DNA of 64,000 bases from Cystobacter ferrugineus (GTDB lineage Bacteria; Myxococcota; Myxococcia; Myxococcales; Myxococcaceae), in the NCBI RefSeq assembly GCF_001887355.1, contig NZ_MPIN01000002.1, forward strand, positions 1,083,067 to 1,147,066, written 5' to 3'. The position numbers and the translations under genes are program-made. Shown here one piece after another: positions 7,232 through 16,479 of this stretch. How positions within the stretch are numbered: position 1 is the stretch's first letter; each line of letters begins with the position of its first letter. Below the pieces are notes generated by a model. That model was not told the DNA's origin. It did no database searches and saw only the letters and a program-made list of their open reading frames with translations.

Positions 7232-9121
7232 ATGCGGCTCGTGAAGATTGGGCTCGCCAGCGTCAACGTCACCGTGGGTGCCTTTGCCCGCAACGTGGAC
7301 GGGGCGCTGGAGCTGGCACGCCAGATGGCGGCCGATGACGTCACCGTGGGCGTCTTCCAGGAATCGCTCGTCGGCGGCTATCCCCCCGAGGACCTCGTGC
7401 AGTGGCAGGGGTTCGTCGACAACCAGTGGCCCCAGCTCGAGCGCTTCGCCCGGGAGACGGCCTCGCTGCCGTGTGTGTTCCTCATCGGCGTGGCGGTGGC
7501 GCACCAGGGCCTGCGCTACAACTGCGCCGCCATCGTGGCGGGTGGCAAGGTGGTGGGCCTCGTCCCCAAGGAGAAGCTGCCCACCTACAGCATCTTCTAC
7601 GAGGGGCGCACCTTCGCCCGCGGCGTGCCCGGCATGCACGAGCAGTTCCGGGGCATCCCGCTCGGCGATTACCTCTTCCGCTTCGACTTCGGCATCATCT
7701 CCCCCGAGGTGTGCGAGGACATCTGGAGCCCCGAGGGGCCCATCCGCCGGCGCACCTACTCGGGCGGAGAGCTGGTGGTGAACCTGTCCGCCTCGCCCTT
7801 CCGGCTGGGCCACGTGGACACCCGGCGCGAGCAGCTCGCCACGCGTGCCGCGGACTTCCAGTGCACCATCGCCTACTCCAACGCGCTGGGCAGCAACGAC
7901 GGCCTCATCTTCGATGGGGGCGGCTTCATCAACCAGAACGGCAAGCCCGTGGCCGAGGAGCCCCGCTTCCGCCAGGGCTTCGCCGCGGCGGTGGTGGACC
8001 TGGACCGCACGCTGCGCCTGCGCACGGAGAACACCACCTGGCGCAGTGATCGGGAGACGTGGCTGCGCGAGGGCGGCAAGCTGGTGCCCACCATCGACTG
8101 CACGCAGGTCGTCACCACCCGGCGCGACACGCTGCGCTATCCCGTGCCCGCCCACCGCAGCTTCTTCCTGCCCGGGCCCGACACCCGCCGCTCCGGCCGC
8201 GAGGCGCTGTGCGAGGACATCCTCGATGCGCTGTCGCTCGGCGTGGGCGACTACTTCGAGAAGACGCGGGCCTTCAAGGTGCTCGGCATCGCCCTGTCCG
8301 GCGGGCGCGACTCGCTGCTCACCCTGCTCGTCGCCCACCGCTACGCCAGGCGCGTGCGGCCCGACAACCCGGGCAGCCTCATCCGCGCCTTCTACATGCC
8401 CAGCCGCTACTCGAGCGACGCCACGCGCGACGCGGCGGAGACGATCGCCCGGGAGCTGGGCGTGCCCTTCGAGGTCATCCCCATCGAGGAGGCGTTCGAG
8501 CGGGAGCTGGAAGTCACCCGCAAGATGCTCGGCGGCGGCCAGCCCACGGCGCTCACCGAGCAGAACATCCAGGCGCGTCTGCGCGCCCAGCGCATGTGGA
8601 ACTGGTCCAACTCCAGCGGGGGCCTGTTCCTGCAGACGGGCAACATGAGCGAGCGCGCGGTGGGCTACACCACCGTGGGCGGCGATCTCATGGGGGCGCT
8701 CGCCGTCATCGCCAACGTGCCCAAGACGGTCGTCATGTACCTCCTGGACTACCTCCTGGAGCAGACGAATTACGAGGGCATCCGCAAGGTGTTGGCCAAG
8801 CCGGCCGGGCCGGAGCTGGCGCACAACCAGGTGGGCGAGGAGGAACTGATGCCCTTTCCCATCCTCGACGCGTGCTTCTACCTGTTCGCCGGCGAGAAGC
8901 TGGTGCCCGCCGAGATGCTCCATGCGCTCGAGGCGATGTTCCCCGAGATCGAGGCGGAGCGGCTGCGCGGCTACGTGGACAAGTTCATCCGGCTCTTCCT
9001 CCAGTCCATCTACAAGTGGGTGCAGGCGCCGCTGTCGCTGCACATCGGCAACCTGGACCTGGATCGTGAGCGCGCCCTGCAACTGCCCGTCGTGACGAGC
9101 AGTGATTGGACGCGCGGCTGA
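7232..9121 (+). CDS. nadE: Glutamine-dependent NAD+ synthetase
   Basis: The 629-residue two-domain enzyme makes NAD+ from deamido-NAD+, ATP and glutamine in the cytosol. The N-terminal carbon-nitrogen hydrolase domain (about 1-280) shows the catalytic triad: Glu44 in FQESLVGGYP, Lys113 in VPKEKLP, and Cys161 in SPEVCEDIW. The C-terminal synthetase domain has the pyrophosphatase P-loop as ALSGGRDS (about residue 355) and the conserved NMSERAVGYTTVGGD segment. An Arg replaces the more usual Val or Lys in SGGxDS, which is tolerated. A GAGGAGG ribosome binding site precedes the ATG. A hairpin terminator follows. Confidence 0.93.
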   Translation: MRLVKIGLASVNVTVGAFARNVDGALELARQMAADDVTVGVFQESLVGGYPPEDLVQWQGFVDNQWPQLERFARETASLPCVFLIGVAVAHQGLRYNCAAIVAGGKVVGLVPKEKLPTYSIFYEGRTFARGVPGMHEQFRGIPLGDYLFRFDFGIISPEVCEDIWSPEGPIRRRTYSGGELVVNLSASPFRLGHVDTRREQLATRAADFQCTIAYSNALGSNDGLIFDGGGFINQNGKPVAEEPRFRQGFAAAVVDLDRTLRLRTENTTWRSDRETWLREGGKLVPTIDCTQVVTTRRDTLRYPVPAHRSFFLPGPDTRRSGREALCEDILDALSLGVGDYFEKTRAFKVLGIALSGGRDSLLTLLVAHRYARRVRPDNPGSLIRAFYMPSRYSSDATRDAAETIARELGVPFEVIPIEEAFERELEVTRKMLGGGQPTALTEQNIQARLRAQRMWNWSNSSGGLFLQTGNMSERAVGYTTVGGDLMGALAVIANVPKTVVMYLLDYLLEQTNYEGIRKVLAKPAGPELAHNQVGEEELMPFPILDACFYLFAGEKLVPAEMLHALEAMFPEIEAERLRGYVDKFIRLFLQSIYKWVQAPLSLHIGNLDLDRERALQLPVVTSSDWTRG

Positions 9122-9164
9122 CGCGTCACCCGGGGTTGTCTGGCCGAGTGCCCCCGAGGCGGGA

Positions 9165-9190
9165 GAGCGGCCCCGACCTGGGGGCCGCTC
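9165..9190 (+). terminator. Hairpin terminator after nadE
   Basis: A perfect 10-base inverted repeat (9165-9174 with 9181-9190) surrounds a six-base loop about 45 bases after the nadE stop. The U-tract is poor, so termination may be partial or Rho-assisted. Confidence 0.5.
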
Positions 9191-9251
9191 CTTGCCGAAC
9201 GTCATGCCGGTAACGAACTTCCTGTCACCCACACGACGGTTGGAGGTTCGG

Positions 9252-10214
9252 ATGAACATGAAGATTTTGGCGGGTCTTGTGACGGCGGTGCTCACGAGCG
9301 GCGCCGCGATGGCCCAGGAGGAAGAGACGGATGTGAACCAGGGGCATGAGCAGGGAGCCCCGGCCAACATGGGCATCGGCGGCGCCGGAGATGCGGACCT
9401 CCAACAGCAGGGGTTCGGGGGATCGGGCCAGGTGGCGGCGCCTCCCGTGGTGCAACCCTCGGCTCCGAACTCGCAAATCATCCAGGGCCAGGGTGGGGTG
9501 ACGCTCTACTGTACGCCGCTGCAGCCGGGCACGGGCGGCGCGGGAGTGCCGCTGCATGATCCGCACGCGGGCCTGCTCCCCGGAGAGCAGCCCTCGTCGC
9601 TGCAGCGCGACTATGACGTGCAGGATGACTCCGAGGCCATTGGCGGCTCCGGCTATGACGTGAAGGAAGCCGAGGCGCTGAGGGATCTGGACGAGAAGCC
9701 CAAGAAGGAAGCGGACATGCGCGGCCTGACGGTGATGGTCGGCGGCGGTGTGGAAGGCTACACCGGCTCGCTGGCTCCCGAGGTGCGGCCCGGTGCGGCC
9801 GTGGGCGTGACCGCGGCCATCAAGCCCAGCAAGGTGTTCGGCATCGAGCTCGGCTACACCGGTGCGGCGAACGAGCTGCGAGGCAACGCGGGCGGTGGTC
9901 CGGACATCATCCGCAACGGTGGTCAGGCGGCCCTGACCTTTGGCCTGGCGGCGACGCCCGTGCAGCCCTACGTGCTCGGCGGCCTCGGTCTCAATCGCTA
10001 CAACGTCCGCAATGGCGATGGTGAGCGCTTCCGCGACGACACCAACGCCAACGTCCCGGTGGGCGCGGGTCTGCGCACGCACATCGGTGATTTCACCGCC
10101 GACGCGCGCATCAACTACAACTTCCTGCTCAGCAACGACTTCTCCCCGGGCGTGGAGTCCGACACCTGGACGGGCCGCTACACCGGCACCATCAACCTGG
10201 GTGGCACGTTCTAA
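9252..10214 (+). CDS. Secreted outer-membrane beta-barrel protein of unknown role
   Basis: This 320-residue protein has a signal peptide ([14 protein letters not shown], cleavage near AMA-Q at residue 21-22). A long acidic, Gly/Gln-rich linker follows to about residue 155. The C-terminal half has alternating hydrophobic strands: [53 protein letters not shown]. The last strand is [13 protein letters not shown], ending in an aromatic residue as expected for BAM-dependent barrels. The barrel resembles small OmpA/OmpW-like porins of eight strands. The start ATG at 9252 follows GGAGG at 9242-9246. A strong intrinsic terminator marks it as monocistronic. Confidence 0.7.
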   Translation: MNMKILAGLVTAVLTSGAAMAQEEETDVNQGHEQGAPANMGIGGAGDADLQQQGFGGSGQVAAPPVVQPSAPNSQIIQGQGGVTLYCTPLQPGTGGAGVPLHDPHAGLLPGEQPSSLQRDYDVQDDSEAIGGSGYDVKEAEALRDLDEKPKKEADMRGLTVMVGGGVEGYTGSLAPEVRPGAAVGVTAAIKPSKVFGIELGYTGAANELRGNAGGGPDIIRNGGQAALTFGLAATPVQPYVLGGLGLNRYNVRNGDGERFRDDTNANVPVGAGLRTHIGDFTADARINYNFLLSNDFSPGVESDTWTGRYTGTINLGGTF

Positions 10215-10248
10215 TCCCCTCCTGGGAGTGATGAAGGCAGGACAGTCA

Positions 10249-10293
10249 CGGCGCGGTGCCCTGCGACTCCGGGTGCCGCGCCGCTCTTTTTCC
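10249..10293 (+). terminator. Intrinsic terminator after the beta-barrel gene
   Basis: Thirteen pairs (10249-10261 with 10271-10283, including two G-T pairs) enclose a nine-base loop. The tract CTCTTTTTCC follows at 10284-10293. This is the clearest Rho-independent terminator in the window and separates the barrel gene from the FKBP-thioredoxin operon. Confidence 0.85.
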
Positions 10294-10359
10294 GCCCTTC
10301 CGGGTGCAGGGCGCGGAAGGGGGACGTTAAGGTGGGATTCTTTCAATGGGAGGCGGCAC

Positions 10360-10683
10360 ATGACTTTGAAGGTGGAGGACACGAAGGTCGGCACGGGCAC
10401 CGAGGCCGTGGCGGGCAAGACGGTGACGGTGCATTACGTGGGGACGCTCACCAACGGCTCGAAGTTCGACAGCAGCCGGGACCGCAAGGAGGGCTTCACC
10501 TTCCGTCTGGGCGCGGGCCAGGTCATCCAGGGCTGGGACAAGGGCGTGGCGGGGATGAAGGTCGGGGGCGTTCGCAAGCTCACCATCCCGCCGGAGATGG
10601 GCTACGGCGCCCGGGGCTTTCCGCCCGTCATCCCCCCCAACTCCACGTTGCTTTTCGAGGTGGAACTGTTGGAGGTCCGTTAG
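10360..10683 (+). CDS. FKBP-type peptidyl-prolyl cis-trans isomerase
   Basis: This 107-residue single-domain FKBP accelerates proline isomerisation during protein folding. It shows the family landmarks [41 protein letters not shown], the loop [21 protein letters not shown] and the terminal strand FEVELLEV. The active-site Tyr, Phe, Asp, Val-Ile, Trp and Tyr residues are all present. It has no signal peptide, so it is cytosolic. The ATG at 10360 follows GGGAGGCGGCAC. Upstream in-frame sequence overlaps the terminator and is not coding. The thioredoxin-like gene starts 10 bases after its stop, so the two are probably co-transcribed as a folding and redox unit. Confidence 0.92.
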   Translation: MTLKVEDTKVGTGTEAVAGKTVTVHYVGTLTNGSKFDSSRDRKEGFTFRLGAGQVIQGWDKGVAGMKVGGVRKLTIPPEMGYGARGFPPVIPPNSTLLFEVELLEVR

Positions 10684-10693
10684 GAGCATTCCC

Positions 10694-11074
10694 ATGGCCA
10701 CGCTCGAAATCACCAAGGACAATTTCAAGGAAACGGTCTCCAAGCCGGGCATCGTCATGCTCGACTGGTGGGCCTCGTGGTGCGGTCCCTGCCGCGCCTT
10801 CGCCCCCATCTACGACAAGACCGCCGAGAAGCATCAGGACATCGTCTTCGGGAAGATCGACACGGACGCGCAGCCGGAGCTCTCCGGCAGCTTCCAGATC
10901 CGCTCCATCCCCACACTGATGGTGTTCCGGGATGGGGTGTTGCTCTTCGAGCAGCCGGGTGCCCTGCCCGCGGCGGCCCTGGAGGATCTCATCCGGCAGG
11001 TGCGCGCGCTGGACATGGCCGAGGTGCACCGGCAGATCGAGGAGAGCAGGAGGGCGAAGGAGCCGCAGGCCTGA
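10694..11074 (+). CDS. Thioredoxin-family protein
   Basis: This 126-residue cytosolic thioredoxin has the active site WASWCGPC with Cys30 and Cys33, the buried lysine/aspartate strand FGKIDTD and the cis-proline loop RSIPTLMVF. It reduces disulfides in client proteins using electrons from thioredoxin reductase. A short charged C-terminal helix (QIEESRRAKEPQA) extends beyond the usual 105-110 residues. It lies 10 bases downstream of the FKBP gene. Classical TrxA and a close paralogue cannot be told apart here, so no symbol is given. Confidence 0.9.
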   Translation: MATLEITKDNFKETVSKPGIVMLDWWASWCGPCRAFAPIYDKTAEKHQDIVFGKIDTDAQPELSGSFQIRSIPTLMVFRDGVLLFEQPGALPAAALEDLIRQVRALDMAEVHRQIEESRRAKEPQA

Positions 11075-11164
11075 GCGCTCGGGCGCGGGGGACACTCCGC
11101 GGCCCGTCAGCCCGTACGCGGTGGGGGTTCCCGGGGGCGGTGTTCTGGGGCAGGCTCGGGGACC

Positions 11165-13366
11165 ATGTCGTGGGCGCGGGTGCGCAACTGGTGGCGGGGC
11201 AGGACGGAGCAACCGCTGCGTCCCCTCCTGGAATGGTGGAGCCGCAGCCCCGTGCTGCTCGTGCTCCAGGCGCTCGTCGTGTCCATGGTGTGGGGAGCCT
11301 TCGACGCGCTGGGGCTGTCGAATCTCTTCTTCCATGACGTGCCCCGGGTGACGTTCATCGCGGGCTTCATCGCGGGGGTGTTGCTCGGGCAGTTGTGTTT
11401 CATCGGCTACCTGTTGGACGCGGACGAGCGGTGGGCCCTGGCGCCCCGGCCGGGCAAGCGCGGCGGGGTGTCGCCTTCGCTCGGCTGGTATCTGTTCCGC
11501 ACCGGCACCTATCCGCTGCTGTTGGGTGTGCTCAGCGTGCCGAGCTTCACCCGCCGGCACTTCGCCTTCCTCTTTGGTGAGCTGGCCGCGCTGGGTGTCA
11601 TGGTGCTGCTCACCCGGGGCACCGAGTGGTTGCGGCGCTGGAGCGAGTCGGACTGGCGCCGGCACCGCCTGTTGCGGCGCATCGGGGCGACGTTCTTCCG
11701 CCGGCGCTCCACCCACCTGCTGGTGCTGCACGTGCTGCAGGCCTGGTTGTTGTTGCTCTTCGTGCTGGGCTACCTGCTCGTGGCCGTGAACGTGGCGCTC
11801 ACGGGAGTGCACAACTGGGTGTCTCCCGCGGTGGTCATCTGCGTGGCGGTGGGCCTGAGCGGGGCCATCTATGGCGCGGTCCGCTTCTTCTTCCCCTCGC
11901 GCCACATGGGTACCTTCCTGCTCGCGGGAGCCCTGGTGTTGTTCGGCGGGCGCGGGTGCGCGGACGACTCCTTCTATGAAGAGCTGTCCCTGCCCCAGCC
12001 ACCCGCGTACACGGGCACGAGGCCGGGCCCTCCTCGGGACACGGGCCTGCTCGGCGACGAGGAAGCGCTCCAGGCGTGGCTCGCGCGGATGCGGGCGGAG
12101 CCACCGCCCGGGGCCTCATGGCTCGCGCCCGGGGACACGTCGCTCGCGTCCGGGGAGGAGGGTGGCTCCTGCGCGCCGGGTCCCAAGCCCCGCATGGCGC
12201 TGGTGGCGACGAGTGGCGGCGGCATCCGCGCGGCGGCCTGGACGGCGCACGTGCTCTCCAAGCTCCAGGGGCCCGATGGGGTGCCGGGCTTCCACCGCTA
12301 CGTGCGTCTGGTCACCGGCGCCTCGGGAGGCATGGTGGCGGCGGGCACCTGGGTGGCGGCGTTGCGGGCCGACGGCCTGCCGCGGGGCTTCTCCCTGCCG
12401 TACGTGATGCAGCAGGACAGCCTCTCTTCCCCGGCCATCTCGCTGCTGCTGCCCGGAGGCGAGGACCGGGGACGCTCGCTGGAGCACACCTGGGTGCGCA
12501 ACACGGAGGGCCTCCTGGGGCGCTCCTTCGAGGCGCTGCGTCCGGGTGAGGCGTCCGGGTGGCTGCCCTCGCTCGTGTACTCGCCCATGCTGGTGGAGGA
12601 CGGGCGGCGGCTGCTGGTGAGCAACCTGGACCTGTCGGCGCTCACCTCCTCCGAGTCGAGCATCCTGGTGGCGGACCCGAACGGAGACTCGCGCGAGGAG
12701 GCTTCCCGGGCCCTGCTGTCGCTGTCCGGCGTGCAGCTCTTCCAGCTCTTCCCCCGCAAGCAATCCGTCTTCTCGGTGGCCACGGCGGCGCGCATGAGCG
12801 CCTCGTTTCCCTACATGAGCCCGGCGAGTGCCCTGCCCACCGCACCGCGCGTGCGGGTGGTGGACGCCGGCTACTACGACAACTACGGGGTGGACCTGGC
12901 GCTGATGTGGCTGCACGCGCATCGCGAGTGGATCCGCGCGTGCACGTCGGGCGTGGTGCTGCTGCAGATTCGCGATCACCTGCGCAACGGCCGGCTCTCG
13001 ACGCTGAGCGAGAGCGGGGCGGGCGCGGTGATGGGGGGGCTGACCTCTCCCATCGAGGCGGTGCTCCAGGCGCGCGAGTCGAGCATGTCGTTTCGCAACG
13101 ACGAGCTGCTGAGCCTCGTGCAGGACGAGCTGAACGCCGGGCAGCCGTGCTTCTTCACCACCCAGCCCTTCGAGTTCGATCAGACGGCGCCCTTGAGCTG
13201 GGCGCTGTCGGCGCACGATGTGGCGCAGCTCCAGCGCGCCGCGGACAGCGCCACGATGACCTACCAGGTGGCCGCGGTGCGCGAGTGGCTCACCGCGAGC
13301 CCCGAGGCCCAGGCGCGTGCCCGGCAGTTGCAGCTCTGCCCGGGCCAACGCGACGTGCCGCCGTGA
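11165..13366 (+). CDS. Membrane-anchored patatin-like phospholipase domain protein
   Basis: This protein has 733 residues. The N-terminal 280 or so hold about seven to eight hydrophobic segments. A soluble domain follows with the patatin pattern: an oxyanion-hole glycine run ATSGGGIRAAAW (about 347-358), the nucleophile in TGASGGMVAAG (Ser near residue 388) and a catalytic aspartate in VVDAGYYDNYGVDL (near 567, DA instead of the usual DG). Patatins are Ser-Asp lipid acyl hydrolases. Fusion to a large membrane domain suggests activity at the inner membrane on its own lipids. A stand-alone gene, convergent with the FHA gene at 13381. Confidence 0.8.
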   Translation: MSWARVRNWWRGRTEQPLRPLLEWWSRSPVLLVLQALVVSMVWGAFDALGLSNLFFHDVPRVTFIAGFIAGVLLGQLCFIGYLLDADERWALAPRPGKRGGVSPSLGWYLFRTGTYPLLLGVLSVPSFTRRHFAFLFGELAALGVMVLLTRGTEWLRRWSESDWRRHRLLRRIGATFFRRRSTHLLVLHVLQAWLLLLFVLGYLLVAVNVALTGVHNWVSPAVVICVAVGLSGAIYGAVRFFFPSRHMGTFLLAGALVLFGGRGCADDSFYEELSLPQPPAYTGTRPGPPRDTGLLGDEEALQAWLARMRAEPPPGASWLAPGDTSLASGEEGGSCAPGPKPRMALVATSGGGIRAAAWTAHVLSKLQGPDGVPGFHRYVRLVTGASGGMVAAGTWVAALRADGLPRGFSLPYVMQQDSLSSPAISLLLPGGEDRGRSLEHTWVRNTEGLLGRSFEALRPGEASGWLPSLVYSPMLVEDGRRLLVSNLDLSALTSSESSILVADPNGDSREEASRALLSLSGVQLFQLFPRKQSVFSVATAARMSASFPYMSPASALPTAPRVRVVDAGYYDNYGVDLALMWLHAHREWIRACTSGVVLLQIRDHLRNGRLSTLSESGAGAVMGGLTSPIEAVLQARESSMSFRNDELLSLVQDELNAGQPCFFTTQPFEFDQTAPLSWALSAHDVAQLQRAADSATMTYQVAAVREWLTASPEAQARARQLQLCPGQRDVPP

Positions 13367-13380
13367 GCCGGGGGGGCCCC

Positions 13381-14775
13381 TCAGACGCCGGAGATGACGA
13401 ACCGGAGCGCGGCGGCGAACTCCTCCTCGCCCTCGTAGACGGGATGGCGCACCCACGTGCGCGCCTCCACGCCTCCACGCAGCAACTGGGTGCCGCTGTC
13501 CGGCTCGAGCGTCCACTCGGGCACGTCCCCCACCAGGTGGTCCACCCCCCACGGCGAGGAGCACTCCTCCCAGTCCTCCTGAGGCATGTTGCCCCACGGG
13601 TAGCGCCGCCCATCCGTGCCGCGTGCCGCCATCTCCCACTCGTCCGCCGTGGGCAGACGCAGCGTGACGCCCTCGAGCTCCGAGAGCTGGGCGCACAGCC
13701 GCTCCGCCTCCTTGCACGAACCCAGCCACACCTGCTCGTGGTCAGAGACGACACGGACGGGTTGCGGCTGACCCACCCACTTGGCCAGGGGGCGATCCAT
13801 GGGGACGCGGGCCACGAAGAAGCCCGAGGAGAGCACGCGGCGCACGGGGGGCGCGCCCAGCCAGTGCTCGATGGGGGCCACCCACTGCAGGGGCACCCCC
13901 GAGCGGCGCAGGAAGTACAGGCCGCCTTCCTCCACCACGCCCGGGGGCAGGGCGGTGGGCTCGGGCCCCGTCTCCAGGGGGGTGCTCAGCGAGTGGAGCA
14001 GCAGCGAGGCCGAGTCCTTCACCTCGAGGTCCCCGGCGAGGAGCTGCCACAGCGGCCGGAGGGGATCCCTCCCAGGCACCGTGTCCCCTGGGTTACGGCG
14101 CTCCTGGAGGTAGCGGATGACCCCGTACCAGAGCTGCTCGAGGAAGCGGCGCTCGCGCGGCTCGTCCACCTCCTGCAACAGCGAGGGCGTGTCCGAGGAC
14201 TGCAGCACGGGCAGCAGCTCGCGGGCGCGCAGCCGCGCCGCCGTCAGGGCGCCCGTCAGACGCACCTCCAGGTCGTCATCCCTCAGGGCCGCGCGCAACA
14301 GCCCATCCACCCGCGGATGGGCGACCGGCTCGCGCATGAGCCAGCGCAGCTCCTGCCGCCGGGTCTCCAGGGTCGACAATCCCTTGATCAGCGACGTCTG
14401 TCCCGGGGCGGAGGAAGACGTTCGCCCGAGGCGTGGGTTCAAAGCGACCCCCCCGGGGGCCTCCTGGGCGATGCTCTGTCCCACGAGGGACTGGACGCGC
14501 AGGGAGTAGGGTCCGATGACCAGTTCGTCCTCGAATTTGAGCACGGAAGGGTGGTCCACGGGCTTGCCGTTGAGCCAGGTTCCGTTCTTCGAGTTCTCGT
14601 CCAACACGATGGTGGCTCCTTCAATGGCAACCAGTCGACAGTGGGTGCGTGAGACGCTTCCGTTATCGAGGACGAGATCGTTCGCGGGATCCCTCCCGAT
14701 GGCGATCTCCCGCCTCTTGAGGATCCCCGTCTGGGTGCTGTTCTCACCAATGAACCCGACAGTGATGTTGAACAC
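13381..14775 (-). CDS. FHA domain protein with C-terminal formylglycine-enzyme-like domain
   Basis: This protein has 464 residues. The GTG at 14775 is chosen because AGGAG lies five to six bases upstream and the FHA domain starts at once. The FHA domain (about 1-95) shows IAIGRDPANDLVLDNGSVSR, then H-C-R-L, and DENSKNGTWLNG, which bind phosphothreonine. A helical middle follows, with HEAT-like repeats around RVDGLLRAAL. The C-terminal part has the FGE-sulfatase landmarks LRLPTADEWEMAARGTDG and YPWGN and ends RGGVEARTW...ALRFVIS. The fold is often non-catalytic in regulatory proteins. It is divergent from another FHA gene, implying a shared Ser/Thr-kinase signalling role. Confidence 0.75.
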   Translation of the reverse strand: MFNITVGFIGENSTQTGILKRREIAIGRDPANDLVLDNGSVSRTHCRLVAIEGATIVLDENSKNGTWLNGKPVDHPSVLKFEDELVIGPYSLRVQSLVGQSIAQEAPGGVALNPRLGRTSSSAPGQTSLIKGLSTLETRRQELRWLMREPVAHPRVDGLLRAALRDDDLEVRLTGALTAARLRARELLPVLQSSDTPSLLQEVDEPRERRFLEQLWYGVIRYLQERRNPGDTVPGRDPLRPLWQLLAGDLEVKDSASLLLHSLSTPLETGPEPTALPPGVVEEGGLYFLRRSGVPLQWVAPIEHWLGAPPVRRVLSSGFFVARVPMDRPLAKWVGQPQPVRVVSDHEQVWLGSCKEAERLCAQLSELEGVTLRLPTADEWEMAARGTDGRRYPWGNMPQEDWEECSSPWGVDHLVGDVPEWTLEPDSGTQLLRGGVEARTWVRHPVYEGEEEFAAALRFVISGV

Positions 14776-14935
14776 GCGTGCTCCTGGGAGGAGGGCCCGT
14801 ACGCCCGGTTGCCGGCACGACTTCCAAGCACGTCGCGTGCCAGCGCACCCTCCCTTATTTATTACCGTGGCACCAGAGACTTTTAATCCCATCGCTTCCG
14901 GAGGGCTTGCTCCGGGCGCTCGCCAGACGTCAAAA

Positions 14936-14957
14936 CTGCTATCAGTCCTGACAGCAG
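14936..14957. promoter_or_regulatory. Palindromic operator candidate between divergent FHA genes
   Basis: CTGCTATCAG (14936-14945) and CTGACAGCAG (14948-14957) form an inverted repeat with one mismatch and a two-base centre. It ends 19 bases before the sigma-54 activator start. It is well placed for autoregulation or for controlling both divergent genes. The binding protein is unknown. Confidence 0.4.
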
Positions 14958-14976
14958 TCGCTCACTCGGAGTGAGA

Positions 14977-16470
14977 ATGGCAGGCGGGAACAAGGACGCA
15001 GCAGGCGGGGCCGAGGGGGCTGCGGGGCGGAAGGGACGGGAGCACGAGCCGGACACGTCCTCGGGGTGGAATCCGCCGTACCGCGAGCCCAAGGCGCTGC
15101 GCGTGCAGCGCGAGGGCATCGAGGACCTGGTGTCCCCGCTGTATCCGGACCGGGCCTACATCTTCGGGCGGTCGCCGGAGTCCACCGTGGTCTTCTCCCA
15201 CGAGGCGGTGAGCCGGCAGCACGGGCGCCTGTCGCTGCGCGAGGATCGCCGGTGGGTGTACCGGGATCTCGACTCGAAGAATGGCAGCTATGTGGGCCGT
15301 CCGGAGGCGCCCGGCAAGGAGACCCGGGTGCGCTTCCATCGCCTCACCCCCTCGAAGGATCGGGTGCTCGAGGCGGGGGACATGGTGCTGCTGGGCAACA
15401 GCAGGAGCCGCATCACCCTGCTGGCCGAGATGCCCCTGGAAGGCGGGGCCCGTCCCCACACCGCGCCGCGTGTCTCCTCGGCCACGGTGCAGCTCGAGCG
15501 CTCCATCGACCGGTGCGCCCGCCACCCGCTGCCAGTGTTCCTCCGAGGCGACTCGGGCACGGGCAAGACGTTCATCGCGCGGGAAATCCACCGCCGTGGC
15601 GGCCTGGAGGGCAGCTTCGTCATCCTCAACTGCGGGCGGCTGCCGCAGGATCCCGCCTCGCTCACCAGTGAATTGCTCGGGCACCTCAAGGGCGCGTACA
15701 CGGGCGCGTCGCTCGCGCGGGTAGGCAAGCTCTACGGCGCCAACGGCGGCACGCTCTTCCTGGACGAGGTGGAGTTCCTGCCCCGCATCGCCCAGGACTT
15801 CCTCGTGGACGTGCTGGAGGGCACCGGGAGCCTCGCGCCGCTGGGCGCTCCGGCGGACTTCCGCGAGCCCCCGCCCCGCTTCCGCCTCATCTCCGCCTCC
15901 AAGGTGCCCCTGCGGCAGACGGACCTGCGGCCGGACCTGGCGCAGCGGCTCGCCGCAGGCGACTTCATCATCCTGCCCACGCTCGAGGAGCGGCGCGAGG
16001 ACATCCCCCACCTGGTGGCCACCTTCCTGCACCGGCTCAAGGTCGAGCAGCAGTACGACGCCCAGCTCACCCCCGAGGCGCTCGACTTCCTCGCGCGGGC
16101 GAGCTGGCCCGGGCAGATCCGCGAGCTGGAGTCCACCGTGCGCACGGTGGTGGCGCGCGAGGCGGCCCAGCAGTCACTGGACGGGACCGCGAGCGCGCCG
16201 GCCCTCATCACGCTCGAGGCGGTGCGCTCCTATCTGGAGCAGCGCGCGTTGGGCTTCGGGGGCGCGCCGGCGCCGCCGCACCTGCCGAGGACGGGCCCCG
16301 CTCCGGTGGACACCCTGGCCCCGGTGCGCAAGCGTCCCAGCGCCCTGACCGCCCAGGACATCCAGGAGGCCCTGGCCCGGCAGCGCGGCAACAAGACCCG
16401 GACCGCGGCGGATCTGGGCATCGCGCTCAACACGCTCAAGGCCCGGATGAAGGCGCTGGGGCTCTCGTGA
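14977..16470 (+). CDS. FHA-domain sigma-54-dependent transcriptional activator
   Basis: This 497-residue regulator has three parts. An FHA domain (about 45-130) shows YIFGRSPESTVVFSHEAVSRQHGRL and DLDSKNGSYVG. The sigma-54-interacting AAA+ domain (about 160-400) has Walker A GDSGTGKT, the sigma-54 contact loop as GAYTGA, and Walker B GGTLFLDEVE. The C-terminal Fis-type helix-turn-helix is QRGNKTRTAADLGIALNTLKARM. The FHA input means a Ser/Thr kinase probably controls it, as in the Mx-type EBPs of myxobacteria. ATG 14977 has GGAG five bases upstream. Targets are not visible in the window. Confidence 0.92.
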   Translation: MAGGNKDAAGGAEGAAGRKGREHEPDTSSGWNPPYREPKALRVQREGIEDLVSPLYPDRAYIFGRSPESTVVFSHEAVSRQHGRLSLREDRRWVYRDLDSKNGSYVGRPEAPGKETRVRFHRLTPSKDRVLEAGDMVLLGNSRSRITLLAEMPLEGGARPHTAPRVSSATVQLERSIDRCARHPLPVFLRGDSGTGKTFIAREIHRRGGLEGSFVILNCGRLPQDPASLTSELLGHLKGAYTGASLARVGKLYGANGGTLFLDEVEFLPRIAQDFLVDVLEGTGSLAPLGAPADFREPPPRFRLISASKVPLRQTDLRPDLAQRLAAGDFIILPTLEERREDIPHLVATFLHRLKVEQQYDAQLTPEALDFLARASWPGQIRELESTVRTVVAREAAQQSLDGTASAPALITLEAVRSYLEQRALGFGGAPAPPHLPRTGPAPVDTLAPVRKRPSALTAQDIQEALARQRGNKTRTAADLGIALNTLKARMKALGLS

Positions 16471-16479
16471 GGGCGGGAG

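Noticed and set aside
7130..9481. Minus-strand frame of 783 codons opposite nadE
   Set aside because: Antisense to a complete, motif-bearing NAD synthetase gene. Composition is typical of shadow frames in high-GC DNA.
12559..14652. Plus-strand frame of 697 codons across the patatin and FHA-FGE genes
   Set aside because: Out of frame with patatin and antisense to the FHA gene. Low-complexity Arg/His/Gly content.
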